A stretch of 64,000 nt of DNA from assembly GCA_019054805.1 (NCBI GenBank), contig JAHQIY010000010.1:355501-419500 (forward strand), given 5' to 3'. The first letter of the stretch is position 1; every line of letters begins with the position of its first letter. Source of the stretch: Brachionus manjavacas. Its lineage: Eukaryota; Rotifera; Eurotatoria; Ploima; Brachionidae. The position numbers and the translations under genes were made by a program. Below are positions 10,812-22,140 of the stretch, piece after piece. The notes under the pieces were generated by a model, which worked only from the letters and a program-made list of their open reading frames with translations, was not told the DNA's origin and did not search any database.

Positions 10812-13800
10812 AATCAATTAATTAAGTTTTTTAACATTCAATCTTTGCCGTTTGTGGGAATAATTCGATTCGATTTGGACAAAGACTTGGCAATCACCGG
10901 CATGTGCTCGGAAAAAAATGATGTGAAAAATTTTTTGTTGAACAATGAGCCTGGATTTCCGTGGTTTATTGAGCAAAAAAATCAGGTTTCTAAAGCGGAA
11001 ACTCGACTTTTGGACGAGATTTTGGCCAATATGAGTCTAATTAAGTCGCGCGCTGCTCCCAAAGACAACTATGAGTCAATTAAAGCAAACAATATGTTTT
11101 TGTTTGTTCTATTTATGTCGAATCAAGTGATGGCTAGGAAACAGATTATAAAAAGTTTTATTAAATTTGACAAAAATTTCTCCAAAAATTTCAAATTAAT
11201 ATTTTTGTATATTGATCTTGACAAGTATGATTGCAAAGAATTGCACAATACAAGTTGGTATACAATTGGAAAAACTTATTTTAAAGTGAGTTTTTTTTTT
11301 CAATTTTTTTTATATCTTTTAAAAAATTTAAAATATCTGAGACCATTAAATTTCAATTGTGACTCTTGAGAAAAATATTCAGAACGCAGCCATGAAAGAT
11401 CATATAAAATCTTTTAAAACACATAATCAAAATTTGTTGAATAAGACATTTATTTATTTATTTGTGAATCTTTACCGAGCTAATGATCCTTCAGAAAAAA
11501 AAATATATAAAATGGAAAAAAAAATAAAGTTAAAAAAGAGAAAAAAAGGATTAAATAATCAGAAAAAAAATTCAAAACTTTAAGTTGAAATAGTTAGAGT
11601 TTAAACATGTTTAAATATTCAATAGTAATAATAATAATAATAAAGAGCTACAGAAAGCGAGCTTGCCGAGATGGCTTACTCGGATACCATCTATGGTAGC
11701 CAATTGCGCAAAAATCGAGAGATAAATTAAAAGTTACAGAAACGAAACTGAGGTACAAGACGAATACGAGAGATTATACAGATTGATGAGCTAAGTAGAT
11801 TTAAAGTAATTCAAAAAATTTGTCATTAATAAGAAATCAATAGAAAAATAAATTAAATAATGGTACAATAGTATAAAAAACTAATAAGAGATGAGTAATT
11901 TCATGTATGTACAATTGATTAAGAAAATATATAGATTTGTTCATAATCGATTTTAAATTTAAATTAATACATAAGTGTATAAGTGTTACATAAATCTTTC
12001 ATTCAACTTAAAACTCTTTATAAAAAAATTATAATTTACTTGATAATAACAAACTTTTAATTTATTTTTATTAATTTTTATTTATATTTTGAAAGTTTGA
12101 CTTTGAGTTACAGCGTTTATTAATTTTGTCAACCATTAAGTTAAAATTTAATTAAAAGTCAAATTTAATACCTAGAAATTTAATTTCTTTTTGGCTTTCG
12201 ATTTTATTTCCATTTAACTCAATTTCATTATTTTAAAATATTGATTTATAATATATTCATATTATTTTAAAATATTGACTAGCATTTTTAAAATTTCTTA
12301 GGTGAAATTAAAATTATATTTGAATTTTTTTTGAAGAAGTGATTTTTCATCTTAAAAAAATAAAGCTTGTTTTGTTTTGCTTTGACTTTTTAATTTGATC
12401 ATTGCAATAAATTTCAATACATTCTAGATATGGCTAGATATTTTCTCAGTTTAACTTTTTCAAATAGATCTAAAAGCCAAAAAAATGTTGGCTTATTAAT
12501 AAAAATCAAACAGAATAAAATTCAGATATCCCTATTAATTTATTTATTTATTAATTTTTTAAAGGCCGCATATTAAAGCGTCTTTTATTTTGATTAAACG
12601 TAAATAAAATGAATGTAAATTAAATGTATTAATTGTCATTGAAATGAATAAATGTAACTTAAATGTATTAATTGTCATAGTCAAAATGGTAACTTATTTC
12701 AATGAACCATGGCTCGAATCTTACGACCCCAATAAATAATTTTATGGGGTTTATGGGCTGTTATCCCATTTTATAATGTGGAAGCATATAATTGGTGTTG
12801 ATTAAAGCCAAGGATTATTCGAGTCCTTTCCAGCTGAAGCTTGCGACATACCTTTAGGAAAATAAAGAGGAGTAGGACGACCAAAAAAGGAATTAAAAGC
12901 ATTAGTAATGAAATAATTGAAAATATTTTCTTAATTTTTTTATGATTAAATTTTTTTTTTATGACTCTTTACTTTATAACATTTAATTTTATTATGTGAT
13001 AACTAATTACTTAAAATGACAACTATTACTTTCAAGTTACGATTCATACATTCAATTGACTAATTTTTATGTTGACTATTTAATATAAATAAATGACGAT
13101 TTGATCTTATTTTAATTGATGTTTAATCAAAATAAATGACACTTTAAAATTAATGACAATATTTTCTTTTTTAAATCACTTGATAGTTCATCTTTTATTA
13201 TAATTGAAATAACTTTAATGAACTTTTTTATATTTTTTTTGAAATTTTGAGAAACAAATTTAAAGAAAACAATCGAACAATTTTTCTTGAATTTTTGACT
13301 AAAAAGGTATTGTGAATTTCAGTACAATAGAACAGAACGAGATGTAAAAAATTGAATAACTTTTTTTCTAGAAGTTTAAAATTAGTTATGTGGATGCAGC
13401 ATGGTGCAACATTCTAAGATTTAGCTTTCTGCTTAATTCTGTAAATTTAGCAGACCTTGATATTTAATTTAACTTTGAATGTTAAATGTTGCATTTACAG
13501 AACTAAGTTTAAAGCTTTAGAAAAAAACTTGTTCAAATTTTTTATATTTTTTTCTGTTCTTTTCATCATTTTGTATTGAATTTCACAAAACAAGAGTCAG
13601 AATATTTTAATTATTAAAAAAATTGAATAACTTTTTTCTTAAAGTTTAAAATAAGTTCTGTGAATTTAGTGTTTAATGACAACTCGTTGTCAAATCTGCG
13701 TACAAAGAATTGTACGTAGATAATTGCTTTAGTTTTCTTAAGAACTTTAAGTTAAAACATTATTTTTAATATTTCTGTAGCTGAATCGAACAAGACTCGA

Positions 13801-16800
13801 GCCTTAAAGACGCTAAATTAAGTTCTAAAACAAAGCCAAAAGTTTGTATTTTCATCATTTGGACAACTTCAAATTTAATAATTATTAAATAATTTTTGTC
13901 AAGCAATTTTTTTAATTAACTGTCCCTATTCTATCCTAGTGGATAATGGGGAGGCACTCATCTCCTTTTTAAGTACCTTTTTGAGCAACGGCTCCGATCT
14001 GACACAGAGGCTACTGCATCGAGTTGATCATCTACCCCGCAATTATTACCCAGTCGAAACTGATCCCCCTATTTTTATGATGAAAGAGGTTTAAACATTC
14101 ACCCCGTAATGCAGAGATATTTTGAAGATTTTTTCACTCTCAGCGGGTTTTGAAGCAATTTTTTTAAAAGACTTAAAATTCATTTTAAGCTTATTTATTA
14201 TTTTTATAATAAATGATTTATTTCAACTTTTATATGGTCTAATTTTTTGTATTTGAATCACAAAATGTATCCAATATGAAATAACATTGAAAAAGTGCGA
14301 TGTTTCAAATATTTTTTTCAGTTTTAAATAAAAAATCAAAATTTTAAGTTAATTTTGCAAGCATGAAAAACTTTGAGTTATTTATAATTTTTGACTTTGG
14401 GTTTGTGATATGATAATCCTTAAGATAATATTTGTAGTTTAGAAAACTATCTACGTTCTGTTTTCCATTTTTGATAAATTGAGTTTTTTTTTAAATGCAT
14501 CAAACAAACGTCAATTATCACTAAATTCAAGATTTTAAAAGAAAAAATCAAATTATTCGAGGTCTAGTTACTGGAACAATTCTTGTTTCAGATTTTAGTT
14601 TTTTTCACCTATTTTTTCATCTTTAATATTAAAAAATAGGATAGTTAAAAAAAAAAAACAATTAGAAAAAAAAATTTTAGATGAATCTATGTTAACACCA
14701 GATCAGAGAAAATGCTATTTCTAAAGCTCCTTCAAATTTACAAAAAAACAAAAAATTCTTGACTACAATTGTTCATTTATTAAATGGTTTTATTCAATGT
14801 GTTCACATAATTTGAAATTTGTTCACCTTTACGTGAACCAAAAAAATAAGTTGAACTAATAGTTCAGAAAACCTGAGAACAAGAATTGTTTGCGTAATAG
14901 GTAAACTATGATTCAACTAACCGACCATATCAAGTTTTGCAACGATTGATTATAAAATTTAATCTTAATGAATTATTTATCTTTTTTTTTTCTTATCTTA
15001 TTTAAGATTTAGGTAAATTTTTTTTTTTAATTTTTATTCTGAAGGAATTTTATTTTTAATTTTCATTAGCTCAATAATTTATTTGGTTCAGATAAACGAA
15101 TAAATAAATTATTTAAAAGTTAAAAAAAGAATTTTCTATATTTTTATCAAATTTCCATCAAAATTTAAATTCATTCTAAATCACTATCAAGTTTAATTTC
15201 AAATATGAAAATACTTGCAATATTAACTTAAAATTTTAATTTTTTTTAAAACTGAAAAAAATATTTGAAACATCGCATTTTTTCAATGTTATTTCAACAT
15301 CGAATACATTTTGTAATTCGAGCACAAAAAATTAAACCTTATTTAATATTAATTTTTATAGAAATAAAAATATATTTAGTAATTTTGGTGCAAAAATAAA
15401 GAATAGCTAAAAAAAATCTTTATTCAAAAAGTAATTTAAGCTGCCTCCACCAAAGTCGTGTTTCTAATTTAAGAGCACGCTAAAATTCTAGTTTTTTAAA
15501 TAAAATGCAACATTTCCGCTTGAGTTTCAATGAAAAATAAAAAAAAATTTTTTTGTAATGCATTTGATGCTGCATCGCTAATTCAGCATTTAAAAAATTA
15601 TGATTTTTTTTTTCAAAATAGTTGAAAAAATAAATTTTTTTTTCAATTGCGCAGCATTAAATCAGAATTGAAAAAAGAATTAAGAGTATGAAATCCTAGA
15701 GTGATTATTAGGCTATTGAAAATGATAACATGTTGTTTTGAAAGAGTAATTTATTTAAATCAAAATATTTTCTTTAAATTTAACTACCGTCTAAAAGCGC
15801 ATTATTGCTTAAAGCGCACAACTTCAAAGAAATTTGATGGATCTTAACCATTTTACATTGGATTTGCTTGCCTAAAGCCCAATTTTTACCCGGTCCCTTC
15901 GAATGCGGTTTGAACAAGTTCAATATTAATGTGTTATTATATAGGCTTTATTAATAGTTTTAAAAAAATTTGTTTAATTCTCAATTTGAATATTTTATTT
16001 CTAACCATAAAGTTTAAATTCATTCTATTTAATTCTTAAAAGACACGTTTTTAAAGCAAAAAATAAAAACATAAAAATGAATTTTTTAATATTTCTTAAT
16101 CTTTGGTGCTGCACCAAATGCATAATTCAAAAGAATCAATTTTTATTTTTTGCTTTAAAAACGTGTCTTGATGACGCATTAAACCTAAGGCTTTCATTGT
16201 TTGATGCGAACTTAAACGAGTGATTACGCTTTTAGAGCATGCGCTCAAAGTTAACAATATTATAGCATAGGCGAGATGTACTTTGGTGCATGGTCCAAAG
16301 ACGTGTCTTAACTTGAGGCGCAGCATAATTCAACGAGGGAATACGGTAAGCTAAATATTTTGGAGAGAAATGCAAATTTAGAAGTAAAGATACATGAAAA
16401 TTTAAATAAAAATATTTATTCATTATTATCTTTTATACATGACACTTCAGATAATTAGCTTGCGTCTAAAAATAAATAATTAAAGTTTAAAAAATAGATT
16501 TTAATTTCTCGTTGAATGAAAATACTTTCGAAGCATTCAAAATTTTTTTAATTTCAAAAAATTAATCAATTTTTAAATATTACTTTATGAATTTTGAAAC
16601 AAACAATTAATTAAAATAAAAAAAAAAGAAAAATTTTTAAATTAGTTTTGAATCAAAAAAATTTCAACAAAAAATATCAAAAAATCGTTTTTTTTTCTTT
16701 GTTCCAAAATTAACAGTTTTGCATTGAAAAAGATTTGAAAAACTTTTAAAAATTCAAAAGTTCAACAGTCTTAATTTGGAGAGTTAATGAAAAACTCTTC

Positions 16801-17522
16801 AAATAGAAATAAAAACAATATTTTTTTCAATATAGAGACACTTTAATAAACTATATTTTATTTTTTTTAAGTGGAAGATAATGCGCCATTACAGTGTCGA
16901 ATTTCTACCAAAGCTTTTGGTACTAGATCTAAAAACTGGTGATTTGTTAAATGCGAAAATAATGAGCCGAATGACCGAGTTATATCACAATTTTATAAAG
17001 AATGGTTTAAAAAATAACTTTTTATCAAACGAGGATCTGAGCAAAAGAAAATTTGTCTGTACAGAAATTTTGTCACAGCTTAAGGATAATCTAATTGATG
17101 TTTGTGTAAACGAAAAAAAAGAAGATAATACAAGAGTTTTTTTTTTGTTATATTTTTGTTCGTACAATACAGCAATTGGAACCATGAATTCGTTTAATGA
17201 AATTACAAAATTTATATCACAAATGCCACAGTTAAAAAGATATCTTATTAAAATTGTGCTGATTAGCTCTGATCCATCGAAAGAGTCATTTTTAAAGTTG
17301 ATTGAAGAATTGAAGTCAAACAAAAGTATGAGTCTTAATTTGAGCGCTCTCAGCTATGAATCGAACAAGATTAAAGAAAGACTTTTGAGAGATCTTCATA
17401 TTATTGGCATACCTTGGTTTGTAATCATCGATTCCAGAAAGGGACTTGTTTTATGTGAAAATGTTAAATTTTTTTTTCAACAAAATAATTCCGAAAATAA
17501 AAACACTTTAAATTGTCAATAA
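10812..17522 (+). CDS. Nucleoredoxin-like thioredoxin-fold protein, 5' exon missing
   Basis: Two exons are visible: 10812-11285 (158 codons, donor AAA|GTGAGT) and 16872-17522 (216 codons plus TAA, acceptor TTTTAAG|TGG), both phase 0, with a 5.6 kb intron. They encode the C-terminal half of one thioredoxin fold, a full second fold split by the intron, and a full third fold, as in nucleoredoxins. SLPFVGIIRFDLDKD and FLPKLLVLDLKTGD are equivalent beta-strand/cis-Pro segments, and IIGIPWFVIIDSRKG is the same in the last fold. The positions where nucleoredoxin has WCPPC read FMSNQVMARK and YFCSYNTAIG, so no CxxC remains and redox activity is unlikely. Each acceptor falls 12 residues before the LP motif, which supports 10812 as a true internal acceptor; the exon before it was not found. 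AATAAA overlaps the stop (17519-17524). Confidence 0.78.
11440..11500 (-). mobile_element. LINE 3'-end fragment (TAAA-tailed family)
   Basis: Read on the minus strand it ends with a TAAATAAATAAA tail preceded by a motif like CTGAAGGAGCTTTAGCTCGG. Related ends occur at 17853-17905 and 22078-22130 (minus) and at 33800-33856 (plus). Confidence 0.55.
11626..11705 (-). repeat. Dispersed repeat with (ATT)n end, copy 1
   Basis: An (AAT)n microsatellite followed by GAGCTTGCCGAGATGGC. A second diverged copy is at 24712-24790 with the same microsatellite on the same side. Read on the minus strand this looks like the 3' end of a retroposon. Confidence 0.5.
12700..12915 (+). pseudogene. Possible transposon-derived coding relic
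   Basis: A decayed plus-strand reading ends with AEACDIPLGK, a stop, then RGVGRPKKELKALV. The basic GRPKK stretch followed by an alanine/lysine helix resembles DNA-binding linkers in transposon proteins and is similar in kind to KKGRPLK at about 34030. Assignment to a superfamily is not possible by eye. Confidence 0.3.
13916..14152 (-). mobile_element. tRNA-derived SINE, 5'-truncated copy
   Basis: The same family as the element at 9192-9359, in opposite orientation. It matches that copy on both sides of an extra segment of about 120 bp (near 13975-14110) that the first copy lacks. It is truncated inside the B box (it begins CAAAACCCGC on the minus strand). A perfect 15-bp duplication AAGCAATTTTTTTAA flanks it (13901-13915 and 14153-14167), direct evidence for target-primed insertion. 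Confidence 0.88.
14233..15340. mobile_element. Non-autonomous element with ~130-bp terminal inverted repeats
   Basis: The left arm (about 14233-14365) is the imperfect reverse complement of the right arm (about 15208-15340). Shared words include AACATTGAAAAA and CGATGTTTCAAATA, and the outer ends read GGTCTAATTTTTT and GGTTTAATTTTTT. The 840-bp interior has no coding capacity. No clear target duplication was found, so the superfamily is unknown. Confidence 0.75.
16040..16169. repeat. Perfect 30-bp inverted repeat
   Basis: 16040-16069 (AAGACACGTTTTTAAAGCAA...) is the exact reverse complement of 16140-16169, separated by 70 bp that contain the palindrome TTGGTGCTGCACCAA (16103-16117). It resembles the end pair of a small foldback element. 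Open frames crossing it (16096-16423, minus) are not convincing genes. Confidence 0.8.
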
Positions 17523-17524
17523 AC

Positions 17525-17992
17525 ATAATTAATTTTTTTATTTAAAACTAATTAGTTATTTTATTAAATAATATGTCTAGAATGCTTTTTGAATAATTAT
17601 TAGATTTGTTTTTTAGTCAAAAGTTTTTTGTTGAGTCAAATCATTAACAAAAAATTTTTTTGTCCCTTAAAAGTCAATTCTTATTTTTCTTTCATTCTTT
17701 TTATTTTCACAAAAAGAAAAGGAATGAAAGAAAACTACTATCTACTTTCTTTTTTAGTAAATAAAAATATGTTGCCAAACAAAGAAATCCATAAAATTTA
17801 ATAGTATCGGATTGAAATAACCATTTAGTTACATTTTCCGTCCGTAAAATTTTCCTTTATTTATTTATTTTCTGTATCGAGCTAGAGCTCCTTCAGAACA
17901 AATTATAAAATAAAAATAAAGCAAATAAGTTAAACTGAAAAGAGAGTTAAAAAGACAAATATTGAAATAGAGTGTTACAGGATGCACATTTT
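17525..17992. other. Intergenic spacer with LINE 3'-end fragment
   Basis: Downstream of the nucleoredoxin-like gene. Contains a minus-strand LINE tail at 17853-17905 (TTTATTTATTTA then CTGTATCGAGCTAGAGCTCC), related to the fragments at 11440, 22078 and 33800. Nothing else is supported. Confidence 0.5.
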
Positions 17993-17993
17993 A

Positions 17994-18165
17994 CAGTCGA
18001 GCCTCGATATAACGAGACCCCATTTGACGAGCACCTCTTTATAACGAGCTGTATTGCCGGAATCGATTACAAACAACCGAAATAGATATAAAAATTGTTT
18101 CGATACAACGAGTTTCGATTTAACGAAAACTTGATAGAACGAGCTGTTTTTTTAAAACCGCTTAA
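17994..18165 (+). mobile_element. Terminal segment of a pogo/Tigger-like DNA transposon
   Basis: Begins CAGTCGAGCCTCGATATAAC directly after a TA, the classic form of pogo-group termini (CAGT...CTCGATATAACGA). ATAACGAG/AACGAG motifs recur through the segment (for example ATACAACGAG and ATAGAACGAG). No matching right end was found, so this is a fragment or a decayed miniature copy. Confidence 0.6.
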
Positions 18166-18321
18166 TCAGAAAAATTATCAATCAAAAATAAATAGCAAAT
18201 TTCAAAATACATTACTCAATTGCCGCAAAATTTTTTTTGCTCCACACAAGTATAAGTCTCGGTTAACTCGATGACAGATGTGTCAACCATAACTAAGGAC
18301 CTGATGAAGACACATTATTAG

Positions 18322-19450
18322 TCAATTGGAGTGTCAAAAGAGGAGATGGTCAAAGTGTACAGACTACCCAAACGCTCTAACCATGCAGACTTATCGACAT
18401 CACCAAACACACAGACCTCTAACTGGACATCAAAAGTAATTGTGGAAATGACAAATAGTGATTCACAAAAATCGACCCTTATTGCTAATAAAGCCCTAAA
18501 AGAATATGATGATTATAGAAATATTTATATAAATCAAGACAAGACTTTAAATGAGCGCCTAATTGAAAGTAAATTACGTTCCGAACGGAATAAACGCAAC
18601 GAGGGCCTAAATTCTGTTTCTGGGAAGCATCGATTTCAAGATGACGGTGAGAAGAAGTGGTACTGGGGAATCCGCAATGGTGAACTCAGAAAAATTGAAA
18701 TCAAAAACAAATAGACAATCAACTGTTGGGGGAGGGCAACCTGCTGCTCATCAAAATCTACCAAACCATGAAGTAATTCAAATTCCCTCCCCTTACACTA
18801 ACCATGCATGCACATGGCAAGATAAACTTATTTTCATATTTCTAAATCCCACCTCACTTGTTAATAAATGGGCTGATTTTAATTCTCTAATTATTAACCC
18901 TAAATTCCCCCACGTAATTGGTGTAGCTGAAACATGGTTCAATAGTTACTCCATCACTGACTTGCCGGGATACACTTAGTATCTTAGAAATAGATAAATT
19001 CCAGAGGAGGAGGAGCCGCTCTGTACATCAGAAACGACATTGCATCTTTTGAAATGAAATTAAATCACAATAGATAGTGAGCAAGTTTGGTGTCAACTAA
19101 CTTAAAAAAAAACAAATTACTAATTGGTTGCGTTTATCGCCCTCCAAATGCTGATTACATCACTAGCACTAGCATTAACAATGCCATCATCCATGCCAAA
19201 AAATTGGTTGACACAAAAAATCAAGATGGTCTAGTTATCCTCGGTGACTTCAATTTTTCGGACATTTTATGGTCGAACTTCGGTGGCACTTGCAGAGGTA
19301 AAGGAAGGAACTCAATCATTGCCTTCCTAGACACTCTATCTGATAACTACCTTTACCAACTTACACCTCTTCCGAATTTTGGTGCAAACACTTTGGATCT
19401 TGTTGCAAGGACAAGATTAGATTTGTCTGTAACAGGTTATGAAATGGAAA
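18322..19450 (+). mobile_element. LINE fragment: end of ORF1 plus AP-type endonuclease
   Basis: 18331-18714 encodes an ORF1-like C-terminus (VKVYRLPKRSN ... DKTLNERLIESKLRSERN ... YWGIRNGELRKI). It overlaps, in another frame, the start of an endonuclease at 18641-18979 (GVAETWFNSYSITDLPGY). The endonuclease continues at 19087-19450 (IGCVYRPPNADY, VILGDFNFSDI, NTLDLV). A stop and a frameshift around 18979-19080 break it. Homology ends near 19450, before any reverse transcriptase. Loss of the 3' half is unusual for a LINE and implies a later deletion. CR1/Jockey-type by motif resemblance. Confidence 0.8.
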
Positions 19451-21750
19451 TAAATTGGGCTTTAATCGTGACAATTGTTAAACAATTTACATGTGATTCT
19501 TGTGTAGGAGAGAAGGTTTTTAAATCGATCTGTAAATATTTTGAGAAATTTTACTTTGTAAATAATTTCAAGTTTTTACTTTAAAAAAGATTATTATTTT
19601 TCATCAAAAACATAATAAAAATGATAAAAGGCATTTATTTTTACTTTTTTAACATATTTTTAATAATTAATTTATTTTAGGTAGTTAATTTTACCAAAAA
19701 ACATATTTAACTAAAGATTTGTTTGGATCTCTTTTGCCCTTAACGTACAAAAAAGGGAACTATCTAAATTTAAATATTTCAAGCTTAATTTTTGCAATTT
19801 GAATAAAAAAACTAAAAAATTTAATCAAAAAAGGGCAAAACATCAATAAAAAAAAATTAGATACACGTAACAAATTTTTAGAGGCTCAAATTTTAACTAA
19901 TTTCAATCAATTAATTGCAGTGTAAAGTTTAAAAAAAATTAACTCGGAACAGAGCAATTTTTATTTAGCGTTAAAATTTAATATTTAAACCATAACGCTT
20001 TGCACACTGAAGCCGTCTAGTAAATAAATTTAAAAATTTGAGAAGATAGATATTTAAATTTGATAGTGTTGATAAATGATAAATTAGAAAAGATCAAAGT
20101 TGTTTATAAATACCAAGCTTTTAGTTAAGATTTGTAAGTTAAAAAATAGTCAGGAAGGATATTTTCAAAATTGAGAATTTTAAAATTTATGAAATTTTGA
20201 TAAAATGACAAAAAAGTCACAAAACAAAAACTGCTTGTTTTTTTCTAAATCCAAACTTCTCAAGATATTCTCGACTTTTGGTTAGGATAGCATCAAAGGC
20301 TATCAAATTTCTAAAAGGTGTAAACTTGTGTTTAGTTGTTGGGGACATGGAATGAAACAATGTTAGTGTCAACTTGTTGCTTACTTTTAAATTTCAAGGT
20401 ATAATTTCATTTAAAATATCTATAACTAATTGGCCAATGTCAAAAACTTAGTTCTATTAGTCTTGACACAAAATGGACAGCCAGACAGCAAATAATTATT
20501 TTGATAAATTTTGTTTTTAATTAACGAGCTAATGTTAAACTTAGGGACGTTTTAGCGATCGTTTTCAATATTTAGTTAAAAATTTTGATCTTTTTCAAGC
20601 CCTTAATCTCACTAAAAGAGCGTGAAGAATTTTGGTAATTTTTGCATTCTATTTTTTCTTTAAATTTAAACAACTCCAAGAATAGTAGTATTAGAAGCTT
20701 TTTCTAAAGCACCTTAAAATGGTGAATCCTTGAACTAGTGATTAAGGTGTTGAAGTGTGAAAAAGATCTTACAAATTTTCATTTTATAGAAACACCCAAA
20801 TAATTAATTATTTTTTTTCTATTATTTTATTAGGTTCAGGGATAAGAGGGTCTTTTCAAAATTTAATAAAGAAAATAGTGATATACTTAAAAATCTATGG
20901 AAATTTAATTGAAAGCAAAAAGAAATCAAGTTTTGGGTTATTAAATTTTGATATTTAACAACCCAAAACTTGATTTAGTAGTAGTAGTAGTAATGCTGTT
21001 GGGATTAAATTTAATCCTAAGCAGCGGTTTTGAATCAAAATTTAATTCAAAATTTGAATAAATTTTACTTGAAAGGTGGACCAAATTAAAGAAAGTCGCA
21101 ATTCAAGGCTAAATTTAATTAGACTTTCACTTTTGAAAACTTTAGGAAACTATGGAAATCATTAAATGGATTATTTTTTCAATTATTTTTTAGAGATAAT
21201 TTGTCACAAGGATTTAAACCTGTATTGCGATAATTTCCGTAAAATTATATGAGAGAAAGATCAAAAATTAACGTAATTCTACGAAGAGTTGTTCGTAAGT
21301 TATAAAGACAAATTCAAGTCATTTGACAAAAATTTCAAAAAAATTAAAATTTATAAGCCATGTCAAATGAGTTTTTTTCTGATTTTATGCAACTTTTTAT
21401 TAATTTAAGTTAAAAAAAAACCTAGCAAAATTTTTTGAAAGTCTTTTCTTTTGATTAATATTCAAATTAAAAATTTTTTTTTTAAATTTTATATGTAAAA
21501 ATTTGGATATTTAAAAAAAAAAATTATTTATTAAAAACATAATAATTAAATTTTCAACTAAGATTAAATGGACTTTAAATTTAGTGATTTTGACTATAAA
21601 TAGGCTGCCACAATAGCTACCTGGAACGGCAAATAATTCATGTGTCCATGATCATGACTGATGAAAGATCTTCTGAAGGAACTTAAGCTCAATAAAGAAA
21701 ATGGTCAAATTTCGGAAATTAGCTAAATATCTAGCAAAATCTCTGTGACA
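19451..21750. other. Non-coding AT-rich stretch
   Basis: No supported gene. Contains a 23-bp hairpin at 20923-20976 and just after it an AGT microsatellite (20976-20991) and a 16-bp palindrome GGATTAAATTTAATCC (21002-21017). Confidence 0.55.
20923..20976. repeat. 23-bp hairpin with 8-nt loop
   Basis: The arm at 20923-20945 (AAATCAAGTTTTGGGTTATT...) pairs with 20954-20976 at 22 of 23 positions. An AGT microsatellite is directly adjacent, a combination seen at retroposon or miniature-element ends here. Confidence 0.7.
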
Positions 21751-21769
21751 AATCACAACTGTATTTCAT

Positions 21770-22140
21770 TCACAGAAAGTAATTAAAAAAAAATGCAATT
21801 AATTCAAAATTCAGTAGTTCGGTTCATTCTAAAAATAAAATATGAAACTCTCTCCAACATTTCACATAATGCGGTATGGCCTATGCGGTTTTGGGAAACA
21901 TCAACCATTTATCAAGCAGCGCCATGAATTGATTTAACTTCTGTGCATTTATAATTTCTTTTGGTAACTAATTTCAGTACAGGACTATTCAATTTTTGAG
22001 AAGCGTTTCTCTTTTATAAAAATTTTTGTTTGTCTGTCTACTTAATTTTAAATTATTGTCTCTAGAGTTGTAATTATTTTTTTTTATTTACTTGCTTTCT
22101 GTACCGAGCTTAAGCCACTTCAGAATAAAATATAAAATAA
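21770..22140. mobile_element. Decayed LINE relics
   Basis: On the plus strand at 21796-21870 the reading QLIQNSVVRFILK matches the conserved IQN-A-R helix near the C-terminus of LINE reverse transcriptases. At 22078-22130 is a minus-strand TAAA-type LINE 3' end (CTGTACCGAGCTTAAGCC). These are probably two different insertions. Confidence 0.5.

Larger units (their letters stand above)
11286..16871 (+). other. 5.6 kb intron packed with repeat debris
   Basis: Intron of the nucleoredoxin-like gene. It contains a LINE 3'-end fragment (about 11440-11500), a dispersed repeat (11626-11705), a possible transposon-derived coding relic (12700-12915), a SINE (13916-14152), a long inverted-repeat element (14233-15340) and a 30-bp perfect hairpin (16040-16169). 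No host exon was seen. Confidence 0.65.

Noticed and set aside
16096-16423. Two overlapping open frames on the minus strand
   Set aside because: They cross the 30-bp inverted repeat and have no recognisable protein pattern.
16985-17323. 112-residue minus-strand frame
   Set aside because: Antisense shadow of the nucleoredoxin-like exon.
20923-20976. microRNA precursor
   Set aside because: Stem length is right but the 8-nt loop and adjacent microsatellite fit an element end better; no expression data.
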